A model generated the notes under the pieces. It did not search any database. It was not told the DNA's origin and saw nothing but the letters and a program-made list of their open reading frames with translations. A DNA stretch of 64,000 nucleotides from Oscillospiraceae bacterium (lineage in GTDB: Bacteria > Bacillota > Clostridia > Oscillospirales > CAG-272), in the NCBI GenBank assembly GCA_015064735.1, contig SVRP01000010.1, positions 1-64,000 on the forward strand, in the 5' to 3' direction. Below, one piece after another: positions 51,306-59,922 of this stretch. Positions within the stretch are counted from its first letter, which is position 1; the number at the start of each line of letters is the position of its first letter. The translations under genes and the position numbers were made by a program.

Positions 51306-52598
51306 TCACTTTCTTATGTACATTCCGCCCGGGAGAGAATCAACGAAGCCGTTTATCTCAAGCAGTGTAAGGGCGGTAATTATCTGTCCTATATCAACAC
51401 CTTCTATATCGATAGCATCGGGAGTTATCCCCCTATCGTGAGACATGGCGAAAAGAACCTTTTTGCTGACCTCATCAAGGGACTCAAGTCCCTCAACAGA
51501 TGCCGCCTCGGTCTTTACACCGTCCGCGGTGATTTTCGCCTTTTCTCCACTTCTGTTTACAGGAATGGGTGCATCCTTATCAACCGCAGGCTCGGGATTC
51601 GGTCGGTGCATTTCCGAACGCTTGTAAATTCCGGAAACACGGTACTTCTTAAGTGCCGCGTCTACAAAGCATACAGAATCCTTTGCCTTTTTCAATCCCT
51701 TATAGTTTATGCAATCGTGATAGAGAAAATCAAAGTGAGATATTATATCTTCTGCCGAAAGAGCCACCAAAGCTCCGTTCTTTATGAGCTCGTTAGGTCC
51801 CTCGGAATTGCTTTCGTTTATTTTACCTGGCATAGCGAAAAGCTCTCTGCCTTGATCTATGGCTCGCTTTGCCGTAATGAGAGCCCCGCTTCCCGCTGTG
51901 CCCTCAACTATAAGCACTCCCTGACAAAGTCCGCTTATTATTCGGTTTCGTTTGGGAAAATTGTAGCTGTGAGGCCGCTCGTTTGGCATGTATTCGGTTA
52001 TGACCGCACCGTGCTTTGCTATTTCCTCCGAAAGACGCGCGTGCTCCTTGGGATAAACCACGGATATTCCGCAACCGAGAACCGCCACAGTGGTTCCTCC
52101 CGCGCAAAGCGCTCCGCAAGCCGCAACGCCGTCAATCCCCAATGCCATTCCGCTGACTACCACTGCGTTTGCCGAAGCAAGCTCGTATGATATTCTGTAC
52201 GCAGAATCGCATCCGTATTCGCTCATTTTTCGAGTTCCTACCATAGCTATGCATAGCCTGTTGTTAAGGTCGGGCATTTTGCCCATAACGAAAAGAACAG
52301 CAGGGGGATCCTCAATGGTACGTAGCCTTGAGGGATACCTGTCGCTTCCGTATGAAATTATGTCTATCCTTTTCTGACGGCAATACTTGAGGGTAGAGTA
52401 CGCATTCTCAAGAGACTTATCCCCGAGCTTCAGCTTAAGTAAAGGACTTATTCGGTCAATCCGCTCAAGCTCCTCCGTATCCAGCCTGTATATGTCGTAC
52501 GGGTCGGGATATTCTTCAACAAGCCTGCCAATATCCTTGGATGCGGGTCCGCATCGCTCTGCAAGCCATATCCAATAAAGTATGTTTTCGTCCTTCAT
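51306..52598 (-). CDS. dprA: DNA-processing protein DprA
   Basis: DprA loads RecA onto incoming single-stranded DNA during transformation. 430 residues: N-terminal helical part, Rossmann-like core (MVGTRKMSEYG, VVSGMALGIDGVAACGAL, VAVLGCGISVVYPKEH, ERPHSYNFPKRNRIISGL, GSGALITAKRAIDQGRELFAMPG) and a C-terminal winged-helix segment after a Pro/Lys linker. The ATG overlaps the TAA of the upstream methylase gene (TAATG) behind GGAGGCGGAGAG. Other competence genes are not in the window. Confidence 0.94.
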   Translation of the reverse strand: MKDENILYWIWLAERCGPASKDIGRLVEEYPDPYDIYRLDTEELERIDRISPLLKLKLGDKSLENAYSTLKYCRQKRIDIISYGSDRYPSRLRTIEDPPAVLFVMGKMPDLNNRLCIAMVGTRKMSEYGCDSAYRISYELASANAVVVSGMALGIDGVAACGALCAGGTTVAVLGCGISVVYPKEHARLSEEIAKHGAVITEYMPNERPHSYNFPKRNRIISGLCQGVLIVEGTAGSGALITAKRAIDQGRELFAMPGKINESNSEGPNELIKNGALVALSAEDIISHFDFLYHDCINYKGLKKAKDSVCFVDAALKKYRVSGIYKRSEMHRPNPEPAVDKDAPIPVNRSGEKAKITADGVKTEAASVEGLESLDEVSKKVLFAMSHDRGITPDAIDIEGVDIGQIITALTLLEINGFVDSLPGGMYIRK

Positions 52599-53437
52599 TA
52601 TCTCTCCGCCTCCGTAGCTCTGACGGTCTCCCAAATGCAAATAGTGGCAGCCGCCGATGCATTCAGGGACTCATTACCCTCTCTCATGGGAATTATCGCC
52701 GCACCGTCGCAGGCGCCGACAACACCGTTGCTCAAGCCGTGCCCCTCGTTTCCGATAACAAAGCAATCGTCTCTGTAAATGTTAAATTCCCCTATTTTCT
52801 TAGCTCCCTCGCAAAGAGCCGCCGCATATACCTTGCGCCCGATTTTGCGAAGCTCCGAAATAAATCCGGGAAGCTCTGCCGTCTTTACGCTGACGGTGGG
52901 CAGCTTGAATACAGCTCCCATGGCACTTCGCAGAGTCTTGGGATTGTATATATCTGCGCAATCGTCGCTCATAACCAAGGTCTCTATACCGAGTGCCGCG
53001 CAGCTTCTCATAACCGTGCCGAGATTTCCGGGGTCTCTTACCGATTCAAGTATAAGCAACCTCTTACCCTTAAGCTCTGCCGCCGTGCTTTCCGATGCGT
53101 CGGTATGAAGCTCATCCGCGTATCTTGCGACGGTAACTATCCCCTCGGGAGAGCTTTCCTCGGTAAGCTTTTCAAATACAGTCTCCGACAGATAGAATAC
53201 GCACCCGTCGGAAATAAATCCCATGTCAATAGCTTTTTTTATGCTCCTTGCAATATCCTCGCTCTCGGGATAACGCACAAACACAGAATCTATACATACC
53301 CGTCCGAGAGCCTCGCCGAAGAGCTTTATTCCGTCAAAGCGGAAAAGCCCCGCCTTTCTTCTTGACTTCTTGTCCGAAAGAGAGGCGGCCGCCTTTACCC
53401 TGGGATTCTGCCTTGAGGTAATTATTTCATTTGTCAT
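52598..53437 (-). CDS. SpoU/TrmH-family RNA 2'-O-methyltransferase
   Basis: 279 residues: an N-terminal RNA-binding part (ITSRQNPRVKAAASLSDKKSRRK) and a SPOUT knot domain with motif 1 LESVRDPGNLGTVMRSCAALG, motif 2 CFVIGNEGHGLS and motif 3 IPMREGNESLNASAAATI. It methylates a ribose in rRNA or tRNA with SAM; the TsnR/RlmB-like target is not certain. It is first gene of the operon running to rnc; the start follows GGAGGTG. Confidence 0.92.
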   Translation of the reverse strand: MTNEIITSRQNPRVKAAASLSDKKSRRKAGLFRFDGIKLFGEALGRVCIDSVFVRYPESEDIARSIKKAIDMGFISDGCVFYLSETVFEKLTEESSPEGIVTVARYADELHTDASESTAAELKGKRLLILESVRDPGNLGTVMRSCAALGIETLVMSDDCADIYNPKTLRSAMGAVFKLPTVSVKTAELPGFISELRKIGRKVYAAALCEGAKKIGEFNIYRDDCFVIGNEGHGLSNGVVGACDGAAIIPMREGNESLNASAAATICIWETVRATEAER

Positions 53438-53491
53438 AATATAAGCACCTCCAAGGGCATTTTGTAAAAAAACGTTAATTATTTCTGCAAA

Positions 53492-53517
53492 AAAACCCGC
53501 TGAAAAGCGGGTTTTTA
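53492..53517 (-). terminator. Terminator of the infC-rpmI-rplT operon
   Basis: AAAACCCGCT-GAAA-AGCGGGTTTT hairpin with A and T runs, 8 bp after the rplT stop; it works in both directions. Confidence 0.92.
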
Positions 53518-53524
53518 GCTCTGA

Positions 53525-53878
53525 TTAAAGAGCTGCCTTTGCCTTCTCTGCGAGAGCCGCAAAAGCTTCCTTATCGTATACTGCGAGCTCAGAGAGCATC
53601 TTTCTGTTGAGGTCGATACCTGCAAGCTTAAGACCGTGCATAAAGGTAGAGTAGTTCATGCCGTTTGCCTTTGCTGCAGCAGAAATACGAGTGATCCACA
53701 GGCTGCGGAAATCTCTCTTCTTCATCTTTCTGCCGGCGAAAGCATAGTTACCGCTCTTCATTACGGCTTGCTTAGCCATCTTAAAGTGCTTGGACTTTGC
53801 GCCCCAATAGCCCTTTGCTGCCTTCAATACTTTATTTCTTCTCTTGCGCGTCATCATTGCGCCCTTGATTCTTGCCAT
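53525..53878 (-). CDS. rplT: Ribosomal protein L20
   Basis: 117 residues, the normal length. Starts [28 protein letters not shown], and contains [16 protein letters not shown] and [26 protein letters not shown]. It binds 23S rRNA, and in many Firmicutes also the infC leader to repress its own operon. Confidence 0.98.
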   Translation of the reverse strand: MARIKGAMMTRKRRNKVLKAAKGYWGAKSKHFKMAKQAVMKSGNYAFAGRKMKKRDFRSLWITRISAAAKANGMNYSTFMHGLKLAGIDLNRKMLSELAVYDKEAFAALAEKAKAAL

Positions 53879-53905
53879 TTTACTTTCCTCCTATTGATTT
53901 TCCGA

Positions 53906-54100
53906 TTATTTCTGGATGAGTGTTCTGATGTTTGCGGTCATGGACTCGCTGAGAATCGCGCTGCTGCGCAAATGTCTCTTTCTCTTGGCGGTCTTAAGAC
54001 CGGTGTTGTGTCTGTGATGGCAGTGTCCCATCTTTACCTTACCCGAAGCGGTAACGGAAAATCTCTTAGCAGATGCTTTATGTGTCTTGACTTTTCCCAT
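53906..54100 (-). CDS. rpmI: Ribosomal protein L35
   Basis: 64 residues, MGKVKTHKASAKRFSVTASGKVKMGHCHHRHNTGLK and on to a basic tail; standard L35. Located between infC and rplT in the conserved order. Confidence 0.97.
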   Translation of the reverse strand: MGKVKTHKASAKRFSVTASGKVKMGHCHHRHNTGLKTAKRKRHLRSSAILSESMTANIRTLIQK

Positions 54101-54194
54101 TTTTATAATCTCCTTTTTTCTTATAGAATTTCTTTGTTAGATGTTTTGGGCAATTGCCCTTTTATCATATCCTGCGGAATCCGCACTTATGAAC

Positions 54195-54713
54195 TTACTT
54201 TACCTTTACAGGGGATACAACCATGCTGAGTATTCTGCCGTCCATAACGGGAGCCTTATCTACCGATCCGACCTCGCTGCAGGCTTCTATGAACTTCTGC
54301 ATGATCTCCTGTCCTATTCCGACGTGGCTCATCTCACGTCCCTTAAAGCGCATTACCACTCTGACCTTGTTTCCGCTCTCCAAGAACTTTACGGCATGTC
54401 TTGCCTTTGTCTCGAAGTCGTGGGTGTCTATACGGCAGGAAAGCTGGATTTCCTTAAGCTCTATTACCTGCTGCTTTTTCTTGGCTTCCTTTTCCTTTTT
54501 GTCGCGTTCGAAACGGTATTTTCCGTAATCCATAATACGACATACCGGCGGCTGTGCCTGCGGTGCCATAAGAACCAGGTCATAGCCCTGATCGTAGGCG
54601 ATCTTCAAAGCTGCATCCGGCGACATAACTCCTACTACCTCGCCCTCAGCATCAATAACTCTTACCTCTTTCGCTTTGATCTCCTCGTTGATCAACAATT
54701 CCTTTGCGCTAAT
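54195..54713 (-). CDS. infC: Translation initiation factor IF-3, AUU start
   Basis: IF-3 binds the 30S subunit and rejects non-standard start codons. 172 residues: LINEEIKAKEVRVIDAEGE, the helical linker (KEKEAKKKQQVIELKEIQLSCRIDTHD), and the C-domain VRVVMRFKGREMSHVGIG. The family's N-terminus SAKELLINEE lies upstream of any ATG/GTG; the frame has ATT at 54713-54711, 8 bases after a strong GGAGGTG. An AUU start is the known basis of infC autoregulation. A TTG at 54698 is the alternative but is badly placed relative to the ribosome site. Confidence 0.94.
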   Translation of the reverse strand: MSAKELLINEEIKAKEVRVIDAEGEVVGVMSPDAALKIAYDQGYDLVLMAPQAQPPVCRIMDYGKYRFERDKKEKEAKKKQQVIELKEIQLSCRIDTHDFETKARHAVKFLESGNKVRVVMRFKGREMSHVGIGQEIMQKFIEACSEVGSVDKAPVMDGRILSMVVSPVKVK

Positions 54714-54721
54714 ATTAAATA

Positions 54722-54873
54722 CACCTCCAATTTTGCCTATAAAGCAAAAAAATCATGCGAAGACAGACATTTCTCCGCACGACATAAGCCCCAAATCGGG
54801 TATTGGGTAAGTCTATGAACCGTACGCGCCGGACTGCGGGACGGTGAGAACGGAGACGTTCTTCTTCTTTTAC
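54722..54873 (-). ncRNA. infC-rpmI-rplT leader with attenuator (L20-leader type)
   Basis: About 150 transcribed bases precede infC. They contain a GC-rich folded part (54800-54850) and, nearer the gene, the hairpin TGCGGAGA / TCTTCGCA (54779-54772 and 54763-54756) followed by a run of seven T (54752-54746 on the minus strand), a premature terminator. Position and layout match the L20-binding leaders of Firmicutes. I did not match the L20 binding fold base by base. Confidence 0.7.
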
Positions 54874-54879
54874 TCGCAT

Positions 54880-54908
54880 ATTCTACCATACCCCCGCGTA
54901 ATTGTCAA
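54880..54908 (-). promoter_or_regulatory. Promoter of the infC operon
   Basis: Minus strand TTGACA (54908-54903), 17 bp, TAGAAT (54885-54880). Confidence 0.88.
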
Positions 54909-55118
54909 TACCCTTTTTAAATTTTTTTTAATTTTTCCCGAAAATCTATTTTCAAAAAAATTTTTCATGGCTAATTCCGGGATGTGATACGACAAAACCT
55001 ACGACATAACCCCCATAATTTTGTATGTTTTGACGAATAATCAACGGTAAATTAAGTTTTTTTCTAACGTGTATCTTTTTTAACGAATTTTTCGACAAAA
55101 AATCGTCTATTTTGGATA

Positions 55119-55147
55119 TTTACAATTTTGGAATTTCAAGGTATAAT
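55119..55147 (+). promoter_or_regulatory. Promoter without a downstream gene
   Basis: TTTACA (55119-55124), 17 bp, TATAAT (55142-55147). No open reading frame with a ribosome site follows; a folded RNA with its own terminators does. Confidence 0.8.
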
Positions 55148-55153
55148 AATAGA

Positions 55154-55262
55154 GCTGTCGGCGGCACCAACTCCACAGCACACGCACAACGGTCATTTTT
55201 CAGGGACGCGTATCAATCTTATGATACCAACGAGCCTTGGCAAGCACGTTGTGCCTTTTTAA
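55154..55262 (+). ncRNA. Candidate small structured RNA, family not recognised
   Basis: Three stems can be read: GCTGT/ACAGC (55154-55158 and 55175-55179), a long-range stem GCACAACG/CGTTGTGC (55184-55191 and 55247-55254) and an inner hairpin GTATCA/TGATAC (55210-55215 and 55222-55227). A T run (55256-55260) follows the long-range stem, giving an intrinsic stop; a second stronger terminator follows. The promoter is 7 bp upstream. Size and lone position recall 6S-type regulators, but I see no diagnostic sequence. Confidence 0.55.
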
Positions 55263-55268
55263 TCTTAC

Positions 55269-55307
55269 GGGGATGTCTCAAGCTTCCATTTGAGACATCC
55301 CCTTTTT
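55269..55307 (+). terminator. Strong intrinsic terminator after the candidate RNA
   Basis: GGGGATGTCTCAA and TTGAGACATCCCC (55269-55281 and 55290-55302), 8-base loop, TTTTT. Confidence 0.93.
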
Positions 55308-55314
55308 GTTTTTA

Positions 55315-55985
55315 CCGAGCCCGCACAGACAACCCGTCAACACAAAGAACCACGCACAAACAATCCGTCAACACATAGGAAAGTTTTTGCCGAGCTTTTT
55401 TGCACGAACTTGTTCGTGCCACGGAGCGTAGCGGAGTATAAAGGCAGAAGCGCGTCCCCCAAAAAACGCGTTTCTCCTTTGTTAACTTTTCTCTTTGCGC
55501 CTCTTGGGTCAAAGAGAAAAGTGGCTAAGGATAACGCAGAACGCAAGATGCTATGTGCTAAATTAGGACGCAAATCTAACCTTAGCATTCCCCAGCGGGG
55601 AAGGTGGATGCCACGTAGCGCAGCGGAGTAGGCAGACGGATGAGGAGGGTTGTGGGCGCAGTTTGTACCGATGTCAATATTGGCATAGCTAACATCCCGA
55701 ACTAAGTAAATGCGAACAAAACCTCTCGCAGGGCTCTCCTCATCCACCACTTCGTGGTCCCCCTTCCCCGCTGGGGAAGGCTTATTTGTTAGTTACACAT
55801 CGAACGGGAGGAGACAAGCCCCTCCCCTACGGGTTTGCGGGGATTTTAAAGAAAATGCGCTGTTCCATTGATTGCACATTTCGTAACGCAAATCTAACCT
55901 TAGCCTTCCCTTGTTAGGGAAGGTGGCAAAACCTTTAGGTTTTGACGGATGAGTAGTCCATTGCGCAATCTAACCTTAGCCCCCC
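55315..55985. repeat. Repeat-rich spacer with REP-like palindromes
   Basis: This spacer holds several short repeat types: CAACCCGTCAACACA / CAATCCGTCAACACA (55330-55377); three copies of AATCTAACCTTAGC (from about 55572, 55890 and 55968); palindromes CTTCCC...GGGAAGG followed by ACGGATGAG (near 55588, 55905) and in reverse near 55737-55786; and GTAGGGGAGGGG-type sequence (55807-55831). Open frames here (for example 55290-55631) are made of these repeats and lack ribosome sites. From 55986 to 56110 I see nothing. Confidence 0.75.
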
Positions 55986-56132
55986 TACGCCTTGATTTTG
56001 CCCGAGCGTGTTTTCCAAACGTTTCTTCGCTCTGGTTTTTTCCCGACTTGCCGTTTTCTGTCCTGTTAACACCCAAAATATTTAATAAAATGAAAACAAT
56101 TTTAAAAAAGTGTAGAAATCCGTAAAAAACTA

Positions 56133-56141
56133 TGCTATAAT
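56133..56141 (+). promoter_or_regulatory. Extended -10 promoter of lon
   Basis: TGC-TATAAT, an extended -10, with only a weak -35 (TAGAAA, 56113-56118). No CtsR or CIRCE operator was found between here and the start codon. Confidence 0.6.
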
Positions 56142-56234
56142 ATATAATTGTATAAGTATGCTTTCGTAGTTTACCCATTTTCGATCAATTACGGTAAAAG
56201 CATCATAACAGCACTACCCCGAAAGGAAAAAAAT

Positions 56235-58661
56235 ATGCCAAGATACATAGAAAAAATAGAAAAACATACAGTTCCCGTAATCGCACTGCGCGGCGCCGTG
56301 GCTTTCCCATCAGTGTCTCTCAGTTTTGAGATCGAGGACGAAATCTGCATAAAAGCCGCAGAGGCGGCATTCGAAAACGATCTCCCGGTCCTTGTCTGCA
56401 CGCTGAAGGACCCCGATAAAAGAGATATTGACCCCGATGCCTTTTTCAAAGTGGGTACCGTATCCAAAATCAAGCAGTCCATAAAGACTCCCGAGGGAGC
56501 TATGAGGATAATCACCGAGGGCTATTCGAGAGCCACCGTATCCGCATTCAGAGATATAGCGGACTATATTGCTGCAGACGTTATCTGTAAGAGTCTTTCC
56601 ATGACCGACGAGGACAGTATTCTCACCGAGGCATACTGCCGTGCCATTCTTACAGAGACCGAGCACCTCGTGTCATTTCTCCCCTCGTTGAGCAACGATA
56701 TCATGAATGCGGCGCGCTCAATAAAAAATCCCGCTCTTCTTGCGGATTTCATCGCATCCAACATACTTGTAAAATATACCGACAAGCAGACCATTCTCGA
56801 AAGCTTCGATCCCATAAAGCGTATTGAGCTTATCATTGCTCTTCTCCGAGAAGAAGCATCTCTCCTTGAGTGCGAGCTTGACATTCACAAGAGAGTACGC
56901 TCTAATCTCAACCAAAATCAAAAGGAATACTATCTGCGTGAGCAGGTAAGAGTTATTCAGGAAGAGCTTGGAGAGAGAGACGAAACCGACGAATACTACG
57001 AAAAAATAACCAAAGCAGCTCTCCCCGACGAGGTACGAGCAAAACTCCTAAAGGAAAACGAGCGTCTTGCAAAAACTCCCTTCGGCTCGGCAGAGGCTAC
57101 GGTTACCCGCTCTTATATAGATACCTGCCTTGAGCTACCTTGGGGAAAGACCACCAAAGACAGGATCAACGTCTCGGCGGCAGAAAAGATACTCAACAGG
57201 GACCACGACGGTCTTGAGAAGGTAAAGGAAAGAATTCTTGAATTTCTTGCTGTCAAGCAGCTCAATCCCTCTCTCGGAAATCAGATACTCTGTCTCGTTG
57301 GACCTCCCGGTGTAGGCAAGACCTCTATCGGCGCGTCTATCGCAAAAGCAATGAACAGAAATTACGTAAGAGTATCTCTCGGCGGTGTACGCGACGAAGC
57401 CGACATCCGAGGACACAGAAAGACCTATATCGGAGCCATGCCCGGTAGAATAATCACCGCTCTCACTCAGGCAGGCTCGTCCAATCCCCTTATTCTTCTT
57501 GACGAGATCGATAAGGTAACGAGAGATGCGCACGGAGACCCCGCTTCCGCTTTGCTTGAGGTTCTTGATCCCGAGCAGAATAAGTATTTCAGAGACCATT
57601 TTATAGAGCTTCCCTTCGATCTTTCCGACTGTCTCTTTATAGCAACGGCAAACACACTTGACACCGTTCCCCGTCCCCTTCTCGACAGAATGGAGATAAT
57701 AGAGCTTAAGACATACACGAAGAATGAAAAGCTCTCCATAGCGAAAAATCACCTTATCCCCAAGCAGCTCAAGCGCCACGGGCTCAACAGGCGCATGCTT
57801 GATATATCCGACGGAGCGATCCTTGAGATAACCGATTACTATACCCGTGAGGCAGGAGTCCGCAATCTTGAGCGAGCAATAGCAGACCTTTGCCGAAAAG
57901 CGGCAAAAATTATTGTTGAAAATCCCGAAACCAAAAAGGTCCGCATAACCGAAAAGAATATTTCGGAATTTCTCGGCGCGCGTAAAATGCGTCCCGAAAA
58001 AATATCCGATTTCGATGAGGTCGGTATTGTCAACGGTCTTGCATACACAGCGGCAGGCGGAGACCTTCTCAAGGTTGAGGTAGCAATACTTGAGGGCACG
58101 GGAAAGCTCGAGCTTACAGGCTCTCTTGGCGACGTGATGAAGGAATCGGCTCATATCGCAGTAAGCTACGTGCGTTCTATTGCAACCGAATACGGGATCT
58201 CCACCGAATTCTACAAGAGCAAGGATATACATATCCATTTCCCCGAGGGCGCGGTTCCCAAGGACGGTCCATCTGCGGGAGTAACCATGGTAACGGCAAT
58301 AGTAAGCGCACTTACACACAGAGCAGTGCGCAGAGATATCGCCATGACGGGTGAGGTTTCTCTGCGAGGTAACGTGCTTCCCATTGGCGGTCTTAAGGAA
58401 AAGACCATGGCGGCATACACCGCAGGCGTTAGCACGGTATTTATTCCCGAGGACAATATGAAGGACCTTGATGACATAGATACCGAGGCAAGAAATAACC
58501 TTAACTTTGTTCCCGTAAGAAAGGTAACCGATATACTCGGTGCCGTTCTTGCAGAGCCCGAAATCCTTACAGCCCCCAAGGCTAAAAAGACAGAGGAAGA
58601 ACTTCCCGAAATAATACCGAATACAAAGCAGATACACAGACCTTTGGCATCGGTAAGATAA
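56235..58661 (+). CDS. lon: ATP-dependent Lon protease
   Basis: Lon degrades misfolded and regulatory proteins in the cytosol. 808 residues: N-domain (VPVIALRGAVAFPSVSLSFEI), AAA domain with Walker A GPPGVGKTS near residue 356 and LLDEIDKV, and the protease domain with Ser in PKDGPSAG near 680 and Lys in GGLKEK near 723. Start: the ATG at 56235 follows GAAAGGAAA; the frame is open to 56148 but the longer form would include the promoter. engB follows after 10 bp, a conserved pair. Confidence 0.96.
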   Translation: MPRYIEKIEKHTVPVIALRGAVAFPSVSLSFEIEDEICIKAAEAAFENDLPVLVCTLKDPDKRDIDPDAFFKVGTVSKIKQSIKTPEGAMRIITEGYSRATVSAFRDIADYIAADVICKSLSMTDEDSILTEAYCRAILTETEHLVSFLPSLSNDIMNAARSIKNPALLADFIASNILVKYTDKQTILESFDPIKRIELIIALLREEASLLECELDIHKRVRSNLNQNQKEYYLREQVRVIQEELGERDETDEYYEKITKAALPDEVRAKLLKENERLAKTPFGSAEATVTRSYIDTCLELPWGKTTKDRINVSAAEKILNRDHDGLEKVKERILEFLAVKQLNPSLGNQILCLVGPPGVGKTSIGASIAKAMNRNYVRVSLGGVRDEADIRGHRKTYIGAMPGRIITALTQAGSSNPLILLDEIDKVTRDAHGDPASALLEVLDPEQNKYFRDHFIELPFDLSDCLFIATANTLDTVPRPLLDRMEIIELKTYTKNEKLSIAKNHLIPKQLKRHGLNRRMLDISDGAILEITDYYTREAGVRNLERAIADLCRKAAKIIVENPETKKVRITEKNISEFLGARKMRPEKISDFDEVGIVNGLAYTAAGGDLLKVEVAILEGTGKLELTGSLGDVMKESAHIAVSYVRSIATEYGISTEFYKSKDIHIHFPEGAVPKDGPSAGVTMVTAIVSALTHRAVRRDIAMTGEVSLRGNVLPIGGLKEKTMAAYTAGVSTVFIPEDNMKDLDDIDTEARNNLNFVPVRKVTDILGAVLAEPEILTAPKAKKTEEELPEIIPNTKQIHRPLASVR

Positions 58662-58671
58662 CGAGGCATAT

Positions 58672-59271
58672 ATGGCACTTAACACTCAAAAGGTATCCCT
58701 AAAAATGAGCGCGGGCTTTCCCGAGCAGTTTCCCAAGGACCCCTTGGCGCAGGTCGCCTTTTCGGGGCGTTCAAACGTGGGAAAAAGCTCGCTTATAAAC
58801 TCTCTGTTGGGCAGAAAGAGTCTTGCGAGAGTAAGCTCCGCCCCCGGTAAAACTATCACCATAAACTTTTACGATATAGACGGCAAGCTTTATCTCGTTG
58901 ACCTTCCCGGATACGGATTTGCAAAGAGGAATCCCGAGGACAAGAAAAAATGGTCGGCTCTTACCGACGGGTATTTTACCAGAAACAAAAACATAGACCG
59001 TCTTTCTCTTGTGGTTCAGCTCATTGACAGCCGAATGGCTCCCACCGATGACGACGAAATGATGCTTGAATTTCTGAGTCAGTCCGGACTTCCTTATATG
59101 GTCGTCGCAACTAAGACCGACAAGCTCAACGCTACCGAGAGAAAGAAAAATCTTGAAGCGCTCGGAAGCCATCCCCTAATAAAGGACGTTCCCTTGGTTC
59201 CCTTTTCTTCACTTAAGGGAGAGGGCAAGGACGAGCTCTGGAAGCAGATATTCAAATATACGAGGATTTAA
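58672..59271 (+). CDS. engB: Ribosome biogenesis GTPase YsxC/EngB
   Basis: 199-residue GTPase needed for 50S assembly: G1 GRSNVGKSS, G2 around SSAPGKTITINFY, G3 DLPGYGFAK, G4 TKTD, G5 FSSLKG. Normal length, with the usual lon-engB context. Ribosome site GAGG upstream of the ATG. Confidence 0.96.
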   Translation: MALNTQKVSLKMSAGFPEQFPKDPLAQVAFSGRSNVGKSSLINSLLGRKSLARVSSAPGKTITINFYDIDGKLYLVDLPGYGFAKRNPEDKKKWSALTDGYFTRNKNIDRLSLVVQLIDSRMAPTDDDEMMLEFLSQSGLPYMVVATKTDKLNATERKKNLEALGSHPLIKDVPLVPFSSLKGEGKDELWKQIFKYTRI

Positions 59272-59274
59272 TAA

Positions 59275-59913
59275 ATGACACGGTTGATATTGCTCCGACA
59301 CGGGCAAAGCGAGGCAAACAAACATAAGGTCTTTTCGGGTCAGGTGGATTTTCCTCTTACCGATCTTGGCATTTTGCAGGCAGAGCTTGCGGCAAAGTAT
59401 ATTGCAAAGAACGAAAAAATCGACATTATATATTCAAGCGATCTTTCAAGAGCGTACAACACGGCTCTCCCTGTAGCAGAGGCTCTCGGTCTGACTGTAA
59501 TCAAGGATAAGACCGTCCGAGAATTCGACGTCGGTCTTTGGGTGGGAAAAACACGTGCCGAGATAGAAAAGGAATTTCCCGAAAGCTATTATGCCGATCC
59601 GTCACTTAGACAGTACCCCGGCGGAGAATACGTTCCCGACGCATTTGAAAGATCGGTAAGTAATATTTTGAGGATCGCCAATACCCATCCGGGCAAAACC
59701 GTTCTAATAGCCGCTCACGGCGGTGTAATACGGTGCTTTGACGCTTTTTCAAAGGGATACGGTAAAAACCAATTCGGTAATTCGCCGATCACTCGCAACG
59801 CATCGATCAGTATATACGAGGTCGACGGAGAAAAGGTGACGCCCATAAAAACAGATATAACAGAGCATCTGGACGGGTCAAAAAATATACCGACAGACAA
59901 ATACGTAATATAA
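59275..59913 (+). CDS. Histidine phosphatase (phosphoglycerate mutase-like), copy 1
   Basis: 212 residues with the catalytic LLRHGQSEAN at the N-terminus, SSDLSRAYNTA, REFDVGLW and AAHGGVIR. The family includes phosphoglycerate mutase, alpha-ribazole phosphatase and broad sugar-phosphate phosphatases; this one lacks the longer inserts of true cofactor-dependent mutases. It lies 3 bp after engB, followed by a related gene. Confidence 0.85.
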   Translation: MTRLILLRHGQSEANKHKVFSGQVDFPLTDLGILQAELAAKYIAKNEKIDIIYSSDLSRAYNTALPVAEALGLTVIKDKTVREFDVGLWVGKTRAEIEKEFPESYYADPSLRQYPGGEYVPDAFERSVSNILRIANTHPGKTVLIAAHGGVIRCFDAFSKGYGKNQFGNSPITRNASISIYEVDGEKVTPIKTDITEHLDGSKNIPTDKYVI

Positions 59914-59922
59914 GAGGACAAA

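Noticed and set aside
55290-55750. Two open frames of 113 and 137 codons in the lon upstream spacer
   Set aside because: They consist of REP-like repeats, lie on opposite strands over the same bases and lack ribosome sites.
56142-56234. Heat-shock operator for lon
   Set aside because: No CIRCE inverted repeat and no CtsR heptad pair found.
57135-58685. Open frame (516 codons) on the minus strand across lon
   Set aside because: Antisense shadow of a clear Lon gene with no homology pattern.
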